From: an uncultured Actinomycetes bacterium
Lineage (GTDB): Bacteria; Actinomycetota; Actinomycetes; Nanopelagicales; Nanopelagicaceae
Reading direction: 5' to 3'
Assembly (NCBI GenBank): GCA_903901905.1
Contig: CAIUSQ010000120.1
Coordinates: forward strand, 1-17,446
DNA length: 17,446 bases
In this document: one piece after another, positions 1 to 7,418 of the stretch
Layout: every line of letters starts with the position of its first letter
Position numbering within the stretch: the first letter of the stretch is position 1
Made by a program: the position numbers and the translations under genes
Notes under the pieces: generated by a model
What the model saw: the letters and a program-made list of their open reading frames with translations, nothing else
Told to the model about the DNA's origin: nothing
Database searches by the model: none

Positions 1-1091
1 ACCGAATAAAAACAATTTTACAGATGGCAGCAGTTCTACAGTATTACTCCAGTCTTCCAGTAATCAAGGTGGGGCGTATGGCTGGGCAGTTTGCTAAGCC
101 TCGTTCCAGTGATTTTGAAACTCGAGGTGAAGTGACACTTCCTGCCTACCGCGGAGATGCTGTAAATGACATTGAATTTACGGAAGCTTCACGTACTCCG
201 GATCCTCAACGGTTAGTTCGTGTTTACAACACTTCTGCTGCAACTCTTAACTTGGTGCGGGCATTTACTCAAGGAGGATTTGCAGATCTTCGCCAAGTTC
301 ACGAGTGGAATAAAGGTTTTATTCGTGACTCAAAGGTTGGTGACCGGTATGAACAGATGGCAAATGAAATTGGTCGAGCGCTGTCATTTATGAAATCTGC
401 TGGAGTAGATCCAGAGAGTTTTAAATCAGTTGATTTCTTTTCAAGTCATGAAGCATTGATCATGGAGTATGAAAAGGCGTTGACTCGAATCGATTCACGC
501 ACGGGTAACGCATACGATGTTTCGGGCCATTTCATTTGGATTGGAGAGCGCACGCGTCAATTAGATGGTGCACATGTAGATTTCGCATCTAAGGTTCGAA
601 ATCCAATAGGAATCAAGTTGGGTCCAAAATCAACAGTCGAAGATGCCTTGGCACTGATTGATAAGTTAGATCCAAATCGCGAGCCAGGTCGAATAACATT
701 TATAACTCGCATGGGAGCGGGCAAGATTCGCGAAGTACTTCCTGCGCTAGTAGACGGGGTTACAAAATCTGGAGCGAAAGTTTTATGGGTCTGTGATCCC
801 ATGCATGGAAATACCTACGAAGCACCAACTGGATATAAGACTCGAAGCTTTGATGATGTTATGGATGAAGTAAAGGGATTTTTTGAAGTTCATAAAGCAC
901 TCGGAACTCATCCTGGTGGGGTTCATATTGAACTAACGGGAGATGATGTTACAGAGTGCGTCGGCGGGGGAGAAGAGATTTCACACGATGATTTAGCATC
1001 ACGCTATGAAACAGCCTGCGATCCTCGACTAAACCACTCCCAATCGTTAGAGCTTGCATTTTTAGTTGCTGAAATGTTGCGCGATCGCTAA
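1..1091 (+). CDS. aroG: Class II DAHP synthase, 3-deoxy-7-phosphoheptulonate synthase (5' end outside window)
   Basis: This enzyme condenses phosphoenolpyruvate and erythrose 4-phosphate, the first step of the shikimate pathway for aromatic amino acids. The visible part contains the class II (plant/actinobacterial) signatures KPRSSD, FIWIGERTRQLDGAH, ITRMGAGKIR, WVCDPMHGN and HPGGVHIELTGDDVTEC, which form the PEP, metal and phosphate sites. An ATG lies at base 24, but the frame is open to the left edge and bases 3-23 translate to RIKTILQ, which continues the family sequence just before this ATG. Family members have roughly 440-460 residues and only about 362 are visible here, so the gene is truncated by the window and base 24 is not the start. 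It ends with TAA at 1089-1091, nine bases before the next gene. In other actinobacteria aroG lies close to pknL, as it does here. Family assignment is very secure. Confidence 0.95.
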   Translation, partial: RIKTILQMAAVLQYYSSLPVIKVGRMAGQFAKPRSSDFETRGEVTLPAYRGDAVNDIEFTEASRTPDPQRLVRVYNTSAATLNLVRAFTQGGFADLRQVHEWNKGFIRDSKVGDRYEQMANEIGRALSFMKSAGVDPESFKSVDFFSSHEALIMEYEKALTRIDSRTGNAYDVSGHFIWIGERTRQLDGAHVDFASKVRNPIGIKLGPKSTVEDALALIDKLDPNREPGRITFITRMGAGKIREVLPALVDGVTKSGAKVLWVCDPMHGNTYEAPTGYKTRSFDDVMDEVKGFFEVHKALGTHPGGVHIELTGDDVTECVGGGEEISHDDLASRYETACDPRLNHSQSLELAFLVAEMLRDR

Positions 1092-1100
1092 CTTAGGCGC
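1089..1100 (+). promoter_or_regulatory. Predicted leaderless promoter -10 for ogt
   Basis: The hexamer TAACTT (1089-1094) lies exactly six bases before the GTG at 1101, so transcription would begin on the G of the start codon. Its TAA is the stop codon of the DAHP synthase gene. There is no Shine-Dalgarno sequence in the gap. It is supported by the same spacing at six other genes in the window; no -35 element was identified. Confidence 0.5.
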
Positions 1101-1574
1101 GTGCCTTTTCTAATTTCATCACACAAGACTCCAATTGGAGTTCTCAATCTTTTGGCTGATGATCAAATTCTGATAGGTGCCAATCTTTCAACAGTTGCAG
1201 CTCTTTCTGCTGGCAAGGATTCAAAGACTGTTAAATCAATTCCTGTAATCTCTGAATTGGTACAGGACTACTTTGACGGAGACTTAACGGCGCTCAATGG
1301 GATTCAGGTACGACAATCAGGGGCTTCTTTCTCTCAATCGGCTTGGAAAGCGATGCGAAGAATTACCGTTGGAAAGACCTGGACCTATTCTGAACTTGCA
1401 GCCAAAGCTGGATCACCAAATGCTGTGCGTGCGGCCGGAACGGCATGTGCAAACAATGCAATCATGTTGATCGTTCCATGTCATCGTATTGTTAAAACGG
1501 GTGGCGCTTTAGGAAATTACGCCTATGGAGTTGAAAAGAAGAGATGGCTTTTAAGCCACGAGGGTTTTCTTTAA
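1101..1574 (+). CDS. ogt: Methylated-DNA--protein-cysteine methyltransferase (O6-alkylguanine repair)
   Basis: This suicide DNA-repair protein transfers the alkyl group from O6-alkylguanine to its own cysteine. The 157-residue product has the usual two-part build: a short poorly conserved N-terminal domain (about 1-70) and a conserved C-terminal DNA-binding and active-site domain. The active site IVPCHRI places the acceptor cysteine at C127. The helix-turn-helix region carries the expected Y96 (TYSELA) and arginine finger R110 in NAVRAAGTACANN. The length suits Ogt/MGMT rather than the two-domain Ada protein. The GTG start is preferred because a TANNNT hexamer sits exactly six bases upstream and no Shine-Dalgarno sequence is present. 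The last 24 bases overlap the 3' end of the convergent threonine aldolase gene, so its final residues are encoded antisense to that gene. Confidence 0.92.
   Translation: MPFLISSHKTPIGVLNLLADDQILIGANLSTVAALSAGKDSKTVKSIPVISELVQDYFDGDLTALNGIQVRQSGASFSQSAWKAMRRITVGKTWTYSELAAKAGSPNAVRAAGTACANNAIMLIVPCHRIVKTGGALGNYAYGVEKKRWLLSHEGFL
1551..1574. other. Convergent coding overlap ogt / threonine aldolase
   Basis: The two stop regions cross by 24 bases. With the two 41-base overlaps, all three convergent pairs in the window share coding DNA at their 3' ends. Confidence 0.85.
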
Positions 1575-2585
1575 AATTTCAATAGCCTGTTGGCACTGGA
1601 CGTCGTCAAAATCTAAATGAGTAACAAGACGTACATATTTAGGGCCTAATGCACTGATTAATAATCCAGCTTCTTTGCATCGAACCGCTAATTCTGCAGC
1701 TGAAATAGATAGTGCAGTTAAATCAATTCCAACGATATTTGTTTCAACTGTTGATGCCTCGATCAAGGAGGAATCTATTTTTTCGATGGCTAGGGCTAAT
1801 TCTTTTGCACGTTCGTGATCCAGTGAAAGTCGGCTGATATTATTGTCCAAAGCAAAATGACCACCAGCTGCTATTAAACCAACTTGGCGCATCCCGCCTC
1901 CATAGCGTTTTCTCCACACACGTGCTTTAGTGATGATTTCTTTAGTTGAGAGCATAAGCGAGCCGATAGGTGCGCCTAAGCCTTTTGAAAGACAGATGCT
2001 AATTGTGTCAAAGTATTTGCCATATTCCAGAAGTGGAGTTCCAGATGCTATGTGCGCATTCCAAATTCTTGCCCCATCTAAATGAAGGGCTATTCCCATC
2101 TCATCTGCACCTTGACGGAGTTTTTTAATCTCTGAGATCGCCTGAATCGTTCCACCACCAAAATTATGAGTATTTTCTACCGCGATTGCAGTTGTTGACA
2201 CAAGATAAGGCCCACTATTTGGACGTGCAATATTAAGTGCATCCATAGCTACAAGGGATCCACTTTTAGATGGAAAAGTTCGAGTTGTAATTCCACTAAA
2301 AACTGCGGCAGCACCGAGTTCGGCACGCACAATGTGGCTATTTGTCTCGGCAATCAACTCTTCGCCTGGTGCAACCAACATTCGAATAGCTAGTTGGTTT
2401 GCAAGGGAGCCAGTGGGGGCAAATAGCGCAGCTTCTTTGCCAAACATTTCGGCGACGCGCTCTTCTAAGGAGTTAACCGTTGGATCATCCCCATAAACAT
2501 CATCACCAACTGGAGCCGCAGCAATTGCATCTCGCATACCTGCAGATGGTTTGGTTACGGTGTCACTTCTAAGGTCGATAGTCAT
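1551..2585 (-). CDS. ltaE: Low-specificity L-threonine aldolase (PLP enzyme)
   Basis: This PLP-dependent fold-type I enzyme cleaves L-threonine or L-allo-threonine to glycine and acetaldehyde, and may supply glycine. The 344-residue length is typical. The start IDLRSDTVTKPS is the family hallmark. The PLP-binding lysine is K201 in SICLSKGLGAPIGS, and the cofactor-binding aspartate is D170 in HLDGARIWN. The N-terminal half also has DDVYGDDPTVN and the FAPTGSLANQ phosphate-cup region. The ATG at 2583-2585 is preceded by TAACCT at exactly six bases, whose TAA is the stop of the upstream EamA gene, so it may have its own leaderless transcript besides readthrough from that gene. Its 3' end overlaps ogt by 24 bases on the opposite strand, leaving no room for a conventional terminator. 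Exact substrate stereospecificity cannot be read from sequence. Confidence 0.9.
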   Translation of the reverse strand: MTIDLRSDTVTKPSAGMRDAIAAAPVGDDVYGDDPTVNSLEERVAEMFGKEAALFAPTGSLANQLAIRMLVAPGEELIAETNSHIVRAELGAAAVFSGITTRTFPSKSGSLVAMDALNIARPNSGPYLVSTTAIAVENTHNFGGGTIQAISEIKKLRQGADEMGIALHLDGARIWNAHIASGTPLLEYGKYFDTISICLSKGLGAPIGSLMLSTKEIITKARVWRKRYGGGMRQVGLIAAGGHFALDNNISRLSLDHERAKELALAIEKIDSSLIEASTVETNIVGIDLTALSISAAELAVRCKEAGLLISALGPKYVRLVTHLDFDDVQCQQAIEILKKTLVA

Positions 2586-2597
2586 TTTGCAAGGTTA
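2586..2597 (-). promoter_or_regulatory. Predicted leaderless promoter -10 for threonine aldolase
   Basis: On the minus strand TAACCT (2597-2592) is followed by six bases and then the ATG at 2585. The hexamer begins with the TAA stop codon of the upstream exporter gene, the same stop/-10 merge seen before ogt. There is no Shine-Dalgarno sequence. Confidence 0.5.
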
Positions 2598-3458
2598 CTT
2601 CTCTTCCTTTAACACAATCAAATACATGGCTAGAAGTACTAAAAATCCGCCAAGGAGAACTTGAAGTGTCAATACCTCTCCGCCGAATATGACAGCAAAC
2701 AATGCAGCAAATACCACTTCCATTGTTAGGATCACAGCAACTTTTGTTGCGCTAATGTGAGCTTGAGACCAAGTCTGGATAATGAAAGCCACCGCTGTAG
2801 CAAAGACAGCTGTAAATACAACAACAGCCCAAACACCTCTATCCGGTGGTGGGGCATATCCCTCCGGGATGGAAGCGATACCCGCCATCAATGCGCAGAC
2901 TGTTAGTTGTACAACGGTCATCGCATATACATCTCGACCTGGTGACCATTTACTAAGTGCAATGATATGTGCGGCAAAAAATATCGCACTGATTAGAACT
3001 AGCATCTCACCGAATCCAACAGAAAAACCCTGTACCGACAACAAAGCTAGCCCTATTGTGGCTATGAAGATACAGAACCAGACAAATTTGCTAATTCGCT
3101 CTTTCAAAATTACAGATGCCAATAGCGGAGTAACCACAACGTAGAGGCCAGTAATAAAACCAGTTATTGCAGCACCAGTTCGTTCAAGTCCTAGAGTTTG
3201 AAAAATATATCCAAAGCCCAAAAAGATTCCAGCCAATCCCGCGCGCAGTAACAGTTCTTTATCGAACTTACGTAGGACCTGAGGTCTAATTGCGACCATC
3301 ACCAGAACTGCTAAAGAAAAACGAGTGAATAAAAAATTATTGACACTCTGTCGCTCAATTGCATCTTTCATTACGACAAATGCAAGACCCCAAGCCGCTG
3401 CAACCCCAAGTAGTGCCCATGGGGCAAGTTTTAACTGAAGTTGATGGCGAACAGTCAT
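2595..3458 (-). CDS. EamA/DMT-family inner-membrane transporter (exporter)
   Basis: This is a 287-residue, strongly hydrophobic protein with about ten predicted membrane segments arranged as two tandem EamA halves, the layout of drug/metabolite (RhaT/YdcZ-like) transporters. Visible family features are WGLAFVVMK in the first helix, FLFTRFSLAVLV in the second, TGAAITGFITGLYVVVTPLLA near the end of the first half, and ATKVAVILTMEVVFAALFAVIFGGE at the matching place in the second half. The family exports small metabolites such as amino acids, but the substrate is not predictable here. Its ATG overlaps the stop codon of the endonuclease IV gene (TAATG at 3460-3456), so translation is probably coupled. 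The stop is nine bases from the threonine aldolase start. Confidence 0.85.
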   Translation of the reverse strand: MTVRHQLQLKLAPWALLGVAAAWGLAFVVMKDAIERQSVNNFLFTRFSLAVLVMVAIRPQVLRKFDKELLLRAGLAGIFLGFGYIFQTLGLERTGAAITGFITGLYVVVTPLLASVILKERISKFVWFCIFIATIGLALLSVQGFSVGFGEMLVLISAIFFAAHIIALSKWSPGRDVYAMTVVQLTVCALMAGIASIPEGYAPPPDRGVWAVVVFTAVFATAVAFIIQTWSQAHISATKVAVILTMEVVFAALFAVIFGGEVLTLQVLLGGFLVLLAMYLIVLKEEK

Positions 3459-4321
3459 TATCCACGAAGCTTCTTGAGAAGTGCGACTTCTTTTTTGTGG
3501 GCTGGCTCTAAGCCTGGTGTTTCTAAAATGAGTGGTGCGTTTGCTACAGCAGGATGTTTAAGTAGTTCTTTGAAGGGATCTATTCCAATATGTCCATCAC
3601 CAATGTTTTGATGTCTATCTTTTAACGCTCCGCATATATCCATGGAATCATTTGCGTGGACAAGTTTAAATCGCTCAATTCCAGCGATTTCTACTAAAAG
3701 ATCTATAGTTGCAGTCATTCCACCTTTGGTCGCAATATCGTGGCCAGCTGCAAATACGTGGCAGGTATCAAGGCAAATACCAACTTTTGGGTGGTACTCA
3801 AGTGCCTTGAGGTACATCTCTAAATCATCTAATTTCTTAACTAATGATTGACCTTGTCCTGCAGTGGGTTCAAGTAATAGAAATGGTGATGAGTCATCTA
3901 ATGCATTCAGAATTGGCATCATGCCCTCATGAATCTGTTTCCATGCCTGATCAACGTGGGTGACATCAACTGCTGAGCCAGTGTGAATCACTACTCCAAG
4001 AGCACCGATTTCGTAGCCTCTTTTAAGTGAGTAAGCCGTTGAAGCTAATGAGTTTTCATAGGTTGCAACAGTTGGAGAACCTAAGTTGATAAGAAATGGT
4101 GCATGCACATAGGTTTCAAGATCCATTGCTGCTGCCTTGATTTTGAATGCTTCATCAAGTTCAGGTTTTGCTGCAGGCATTGCCCACATACGAGGACTTG
4201 AAGCAAAGACTTGAATCGCCTCTGCGCCAATCTCTTTGGCATAATCAATAGAACGCTTAGCCATTCCGCCGGTTGTAGGAGTATGCGCACCGATTCGCGG
4301 CTTATTAGTTGGCTTGGACAT
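3458..4321 (-). CDS. nfo: Endonuclease IV (AP endonuclease)
   Basis: This metal-dependent base-excision-repair enzyme cleaves DNA 5' to abasic sites. The 287-residue protein matches the usual length of about 280 and is a TIM-barrel of the AP endonuclease 2 family. Metal-ligand signatures are visible in order: YVHAPFLINLGSP, VIHTGS, LLLEPTAGQG, GICLDTCHVFAAGHD, LVHANDSM and RHQNIGDGHIG, ending with LILETPG. These cover the known trinuclear zinc ligands (His, Glu, Asp) of Nfo. The ATG at 4319-4321 lies four bases after the PknL-type kinase stop and has TACAGT exactly six bases upstream, inside the last codons of that kinase, with no Shine-Dalgarno sequence. It is followed with one-base overlap by the EamA transporter gene. 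The pairing with the exporter is probably positional rather than functional. Confidence 0.93.
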   Translation of the reverse strand: MSKPTNKPRIGAHTPTTGGMAKRSIDYAKEIGAEAIQVFASSPRMWAMPAAKPELDEAFKIKAAAMDLETYVHAPFLINLGSPTVATYENSLASTAYSLKRGYEIGALGVVIHTGSAVDVTHVDQAWKQIHEGMMPILNALDDSSPFLLLEPTAGQGQSLVKKLDDLEMYLKALEYHPKVGICLDTCHVFAAGHDIATKGGMTATIDLLVEIAGIERFKLVHANDSMDICGALKDRHQNIGDGHIGIDPFKELLKHPAVANAPLILETPGLEPAHKKEVALLKKLRG

Positions 4322-4333
4322 TCAACTACTGTA
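4322..4333 (-). promoter_or_regulatory. Predicted leaderless promoter -10 for nfo
   Basis: On the minus strand TACAGT (4333-4328) lies inside the final codons of the upstream kinase (GTA CAG TAG) and is followed by AGTTGA and the ATG of nfo. The spacing of six bases matches the other starts in the window, and no Shine-Dalgarno sequence is present. Readthrough from the kinase gene is the alternative. Confidence 0.45.
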
Positions 4334-6224
4334 CTTTAATCGTTACTGTGCTGCCACGTTCAACTTTTGTTTTCTTAACAGGAGAGACGGAGATAACATA
4401 CTTAACCTTATTTTTTCCTGTCGAAACTACTTTTGGCTTTAGACCAAGAGATTTAAGGAGATTTTGAGCTGCAACAGATTCCATTGCAATAATGGTTTCA
4501 GGAATAAACGTGTAGCGAGGCCCCTTTGAAATAACGATAGAAACTTTTGCTCCCTTATTTAGTGCCGAACCACCGGCGGGGCTTTGTGAAATGACTGCAA
4601 GCTCTAAGACATTCTCGCTGTATGCATATGTAGGTTGGACATCAAAACCAGCCTCAGTTAATTCATTAAGGGCTTGCTCTCCACTCTTACCGAGATAAGA
4701 GGCCAAGGCAATCTGCTCAATTCCTTTGGAGACAATTATTTCAATCTGCGTATCTCGCTTTACTGATGTTCCTGACTTCGGAAGAGTTTCAATCACAAAG
4801 CCTTTGGGGATTTCACTGCTAAAGACTTCTTTAACTGGGAGAATTTCAATTGGATACTTCAAGATGGCATTTTGGGCGGCCAAAACAGTTAATCCTGTTG
4901 TTTTTGGAATCGTGTATCGCTCTGGTCCCTTGGATACGATAAAACTAACACTGCCACTGGCCTGAACTTTTCCGCCTCCGGCTGGGTTTGATTCGATAAC
5001 TCTACCTTTGGCAATTTCTTCATCGAATCTGCTTTCGATCACGGTCGCTGTTAGTCCTAGCGGCTGCAGAATCGATACTGCTTCTTCATATGTTGCTCCG
5101 ACCGTTGATGGAACTACAACTTGCGAACCCGGACCAACCAAACTCCACCAACCTGCTACACCAACTGCGACTGCAAAAAATAGAGCAACCTTACGATTCC
5201 TACGAACACGTTTGCTTGCTCTCTTCTTCTTTTCTTCTTTTCGCCTAAGTTGACGAGTAGTCTCTTTTTTTTCTACTTCAACAGATGGTTCAGATTTAGT
5301 AGCTTCTTTCTTTTGGGTTTTCTCACGAATCGGCTCGACAGGCAGATCTAAACCAAGTGACATTTGATTTTTCTTCGGATCTAAATCAACTTGAATTTGC
5401 GCGAGTTCATCTAAAAACTCAGATGCAGTGCGAGGTCGATTATCTGGGTTCTTTGAAGTTGCTCTAGCAATTAAGTCATCCAAACCCTGCGGAATCTCTT
5501 TGCGCTTACTGCGAAGACGAGGAACTTCTTCATTAACGTGCATATAAGCAATCTGTATAGGGGAGTCGGCGGTGAAAGGTTTATCACCAATCAACATTTC
5601 GTAGGCAACAATTCCAGCCGCATAGACATCACTTCGAGAATCAGCGATTCCCCTTTGGACCTGTTCTGGAGAGAGATAGGAGACGCTTCCTAAAATCACA
5701 CTGGATTCAGCTGTCATTGTTGATCCAATAATTTCGCCTCTTGCCAAACCAAAATCAGCAACTTTAACTCTGCCTTCATTCGAGATCATTATGTTTTCCG
5801 GCTTTACATCACGGTGAACGATTCCTAATGCATGCGCTGCAGATAGTGCACTTAAAATCGGAGTTAAGTAGTTCATTGCATCCTTGATTTCGAATCTTCC
5901 ACGTTCATTCAAATACTCTCGTAATGTATGGCCTTCTATAAGCTCCATCACTAAGAAGACAGCGGGAACTCCATTTTGGTTCCAGCCTTGATCTTGTACA
6001 GCCACGATGTTGGGATGTGAAAGCGCCGCCGCCGCTTTTGCTTCGCGAATAAAACGTGAAACATAGGCATCATCTTGTGCCAGATGTGAGTGCATAATCT
6101 TTACTGCAACTTTACGATCTAAGCGAGTATCGAGCGCCTCATAAATTGCGGCCATCCCGCCATTGGCTACCTGACGCAATAATTGATAGCGACCGTCAAT
6201 GAGTTCACCGGTCAGATCAGACAT
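4326..6224 (-). CDS. pknL: Membrane Ser/Thr protein kinase with four PASTA domains (PknL/PknB type)
   Basis: This receptor-like kinase couples cell-wall precursors or muropeptides outside the cell to phosphorylation inside. The 632-residue layout is: kinase domain (about 12-280) with glycine loop VANGGMAAIYEA, ATP lysine K42, catalytic loop HRDVKPEN (D139) and DFG (D157); a Lys/Glu-rich juxtamembrane stretch (about 295-345) ending in RRNRK; one membrane helix (about 346-364); then four extracellular PASTA repeats of about 65 residues, most ending in a VSKGPE-like motif. It has no ftsW/pbpA neighbours, as pknB usually has. It lies between aroG and a polyprenyl synthase next to metF, which is the neighbourhood of pknL in mycobacteria and corynebacteria, so PknL orthology is preferred. 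That is an inference from synteny. The ATG follows TAAAAT by exactly six bases. Confidence 0.88.
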   Translation of the reverse strand: MSDLTGELIDGRYQLLRQVANGGMAAIYEALDTRLDRKVAVKIMHSHLAQDDAYVSRFIREAKAAAALSHPNIVAVQDQGWNQNGVPAVFLVMELIEGHTLREYLNERGRFEIKDAMNYLTPILSALSAAHALGIVHRDVKPENIMISNEGRVKVADFGLARGEIIGSTMTAESSVILGSVSYLSPEQVQRGIADSRSDVYAAGIVAYEMLIGDKPFTADSPIQIAYMHVNEEVPRLRSKRKEIPQGLDDLIARATSKNPDNRPRTASEFLDELAQIQVDLDPKKNQMSLGLDLPVEPIREKTQKKEATKSEPSVEVEKKETTRQLRRKEEKKKRASKRVRRNRKVALFFAVAVGVAGWWSLVGPGSQVVVPSTVGATYEEAVSILQPLGLTATVIESRFDEEIAKGRVIESNPAGGGKVQASGSVSFIVSKGPERYTIPKTTGLTVLAAQNAILKYPIEILPVKEVFSSEIPKGFVIETLPKSGTSVKRDTQIEIIVSKGIEQIALASYLGKSGEQALNELTEAGFDVQPTYAYSENVLELAVISQSPAGGSALNKGAKVSIVISKGPRYTFIPETIIAMESVAAQNLLKSLGLKPKVVSTGKNKVKYVISVSPVKKTKVERGSTVTIKVQ

Positions 6225-6236
6225 GTGGCGATTTTA
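6225..6236 (-). promoter_or_regulatory. Predicted leaderless promoter -10 for the PASTA kinase
   Basis: On the minus strand TAAAAT (6236-6231), close to the sigma-70 consensus, is followed by CGCCAC and then the ATG at 6224. This is the best hexamer among the leaderless candidates. No convincing -35 element is seen, and no Shine-Dalgarno sequence lies before the ATG. Confidence 0.6.
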
Positions 6237-6237
6237 T

Positions 6238-6257
6238 GGAACCTGCGTGGTAGGTCC
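6238..6257 (-). other. Imperfect inverted repeat between the P-loop kinase and pknL genes
   Basis: In the 55-base gap on the minus strand, GGACCT and AGG(T)TCC can pair around a seven-base loop with one bulged base. It ends just before the TAAAAT hexamer of pknL. It could be a weak terminator for the pnuT unit or an operator over the pknL promoter; it has no T-tract directly after it, and chance is quite possible. The same gap contains a GGCGCGCC palindrome near 6264-6271. Confidence 0.2.
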
Positions 6258-6279
6258 TCATCTGGCGCGCCCAAAAAGG

Positions 6280-6768
6280 TTATGAAGTAAGTTTCACATC
6301 ACAATTTTCGGCTGTTTTATCCAACTTAAAGTGCGCATCTTGGTAACTCTGCCAAATGAGCATTAAATCTCTAAGGTGGCGTCCATCTCGATCTAACACG
6401 CGTTGGAGTCCGATTTCTGGTGCGACTTCTATCCAGTAAGTCTTTGCACCTGCATCTCGGACTATCTTTTGAGCGGCACCAACGCCCTCAAGAATGAGTA
6501 CCTCTGCTGGTGGAATTAACTCTGCCTCACCAAATTCCATCATGGCCCAATTGAATCTTTTTATGTAGAAATTCTTGCCGGCTTTATGAGATTGAACAAT
6601 TTCTGAAAGCTTCAAAGTAAGCTCATCGGATAAAGCATCTTCCCAGCCGTTATAGAGATCGTCCATGTGAATAACTTGCACCGTGGAAGATTGTTGATAC
6701 TCACTTTGAAGCTTTCCAGCAAGTGTAGTTTTCCCCGATCCCGCAGGACCATCAATTGCTAAGAGCAC
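6280..6768 (-). CDS. P-loop nucleoside/uridine-kinase-like protein in the TPP-riboswitch unit
   Basis: This is a small kinase of the uridine-kinase/AAA-like P-loop group that is widespread in actinobacteria. From the GTG start it has 162 residues: Walker A GPAGSGKT (residues 7-14), a conserved HMDDLYNGW with D36/D37 where uridine kinases hold the substrate-activating acid, LILEGVG (E94) after the third strand, and a lid-like VLDRDGRHLRD. The frame stays open to TTG codons at 6789 and 6792, but GTG at 6768 starts directly before the first strand and is preferred. It overlaps the transporter gene by 17 bases (41 if TTG 6792 is used), so the two are translated together behind the TPP riboswitch. 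The natural substrate of this group is unknown to me. The context suggests phosphorylation of thiamine or a precursor after uptake, but no residue here proves it. Confidence 0.75.
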   Translation of the reverse strand: MLLAIDGPAGSGKTTLAGKLQSEYQQSSTVQVIHMDDLYNGWEDALSDELTLKLSEIVQSHKAGKNFYIKRFNWAMMEFGEAELIPPAEVLILEGVGAAQKIVRDAGAKTYWIEVAPEIGLQRVLDRDGRHLRDLMLIWQSYQDAHFKLDKTAENCDVKLTS

Positions 6769-7327
6769 GTTGCCAACGTCGCCAACCAACAACGGCTACA
6801 GCTATAAACACTACATATAGCACCGCAGTGAACCAGTATCCCAAGAGCAAGTACTGCGTGCTTCCGACGATATTGATGATGAGCCAAAGAAACCATGCTT
6901 CAAATTTTTCGTAAATCATCATTACTTGGGCAAATAAACTGCCAACAAGAATGAAGGCATCTGACCACGTTGCTGCAGCGCCAATGCCAGATAGCACCGG
7001 AGATAAAACTGCAACTGATGCTATGACTCCAACGCAGAGATAAAGACGTTTGCGAGTCGACAACACTCCTGGCTTAGCGCCCTTAGGTCCCCATCCGCGC
7101 CAGCCATAAATGGCGGCAACTATAAAAATTATTTGAAGCGCTGCACTTGCAAAGAGTTCAACTTGATAGAAAAAGACCGCATACAAGAGACTTCCAGCGG
7201 CCCACCATGGCCATGTAATTCTCTTTCCGGTAGTGCCCAGCCAAACACCAATGAAGGAGGTAATTGCCGCAATGAATTCTAAAGCCGAGACTTCATATTC
7301 CCAGGCAGTAAATAAAATAGTTGACAT
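6752..7327 (-). CDS. pnuT: PnuC-family vitamin transporter, predicted thiamine transporter PnuT
   Basis: This is an integral membrane facilitator of the PnuC/SWEET-like fold with about seven helices and 191 residues. Visible PnuC features are TWPWWAAGSLLYAVFFYQ, the LQIIFIVAAIYGWRGWG helix with its conserved Gln and YGW-x-x-W, and the repeat of the pattern near the C-terminus (LLLGYWFTAVLY, VVGWRRW). PnuC proteins are often labelled nicotinamide riboside transporters, but the TPP riboswitch directly upstream points to thiamine, the PnuT subgroup. These carriers rely on intracellular phosphorylation to trap substrate, which fits the overlapping kinase gene. The ATG at 7325-7327 is preferred over the in-frame ATG at 7345, because GGAAAGGA lies at proper distance before 7327 and the upstream ATG would lie inside the riboswitch. 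Confidence 0.82.
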   Translation of the reverse strand: MSTILFTAWEYEVSALEFIAAITSFIGVWLGTTGKRITWPWWAAGSLLYAVFFYQVELFASAALQIIFIVAAIYGWRGWGPKGAKPGVLSTRKRLYLCVGVIASVAVLSPVLSGIGAAATWSDAFILVGSLFAQVMMIYEKFEAWFLWLIINIVGSTQYLLLGYWFTAVLYVVFIAVAVVGWRRWQRALSN

Positions 7328-7334
7328 TGTGATT

Positions 7335-7418
7335 TTCCTTTCCATATCCGCATTACCGGATCGGTCTAACGGTCGGTCTGAATTTCAGACCCTCTCAGCC
7401 GTGGTGGCTCCCGTGTTC
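7335..7418 (-). promoter_or_regulatory. TPP riboswitch (THI element) controlling pnuT
   Basis: The minus strand carries the aptamer core in order: CACGGGAGCC, GGCTGAGAGGG, CCGACCGTTAGACC, GATCCGGTAATGCGGAT and GGAAAGG. P2 forms from AGCC/GGCT around ACCAC. P3 is GGTCTG/CAGACC (plus strand 7375-7391), and P5 is ATCCG/CGGAT around GTAATG. This matches the actinobacterial THI pattern, with CCGATC where CTGATC is usual. The 3' end contains the Shine-Dalgarno sequence of pnuT, so TPP binding would most simply block translation initiation; there is no separate terminator hairpin or U-tract. A clear P1 stem was not found. Confidence 0.88.

Noticed and set aside
24..26. ATG at base 24 as the start of DAHP synthase
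   Set aside because: The frame is open to the window edge and the preceding residues RIKTILQ continue the family's conserved sequence, so this is an internal methionine of a truncated gene.
2782..3144. 120-codon open frame on the plus strand
   Set aside because: It lies wholly antisense to the EamA transporter gene and shows low-complexity Thr/Ala-rich sequence expected from a shadow frame.
6264..6271. GGCGCGCC palindrome as a regulatory or terminator element
   Set aside because: It cannot form a hairpin with a loop, is not extended by flanking pairing, and one occurrence is not evidence for function.
6752..7345. Nicotinamide riboside transporter PnuC with start at ATG 7345
   Set aside because: The TPP riboswitch points to thiamine as substrate, and ATG 7345 lies inside the aptamer; ATG 7327 has the ribosome site.
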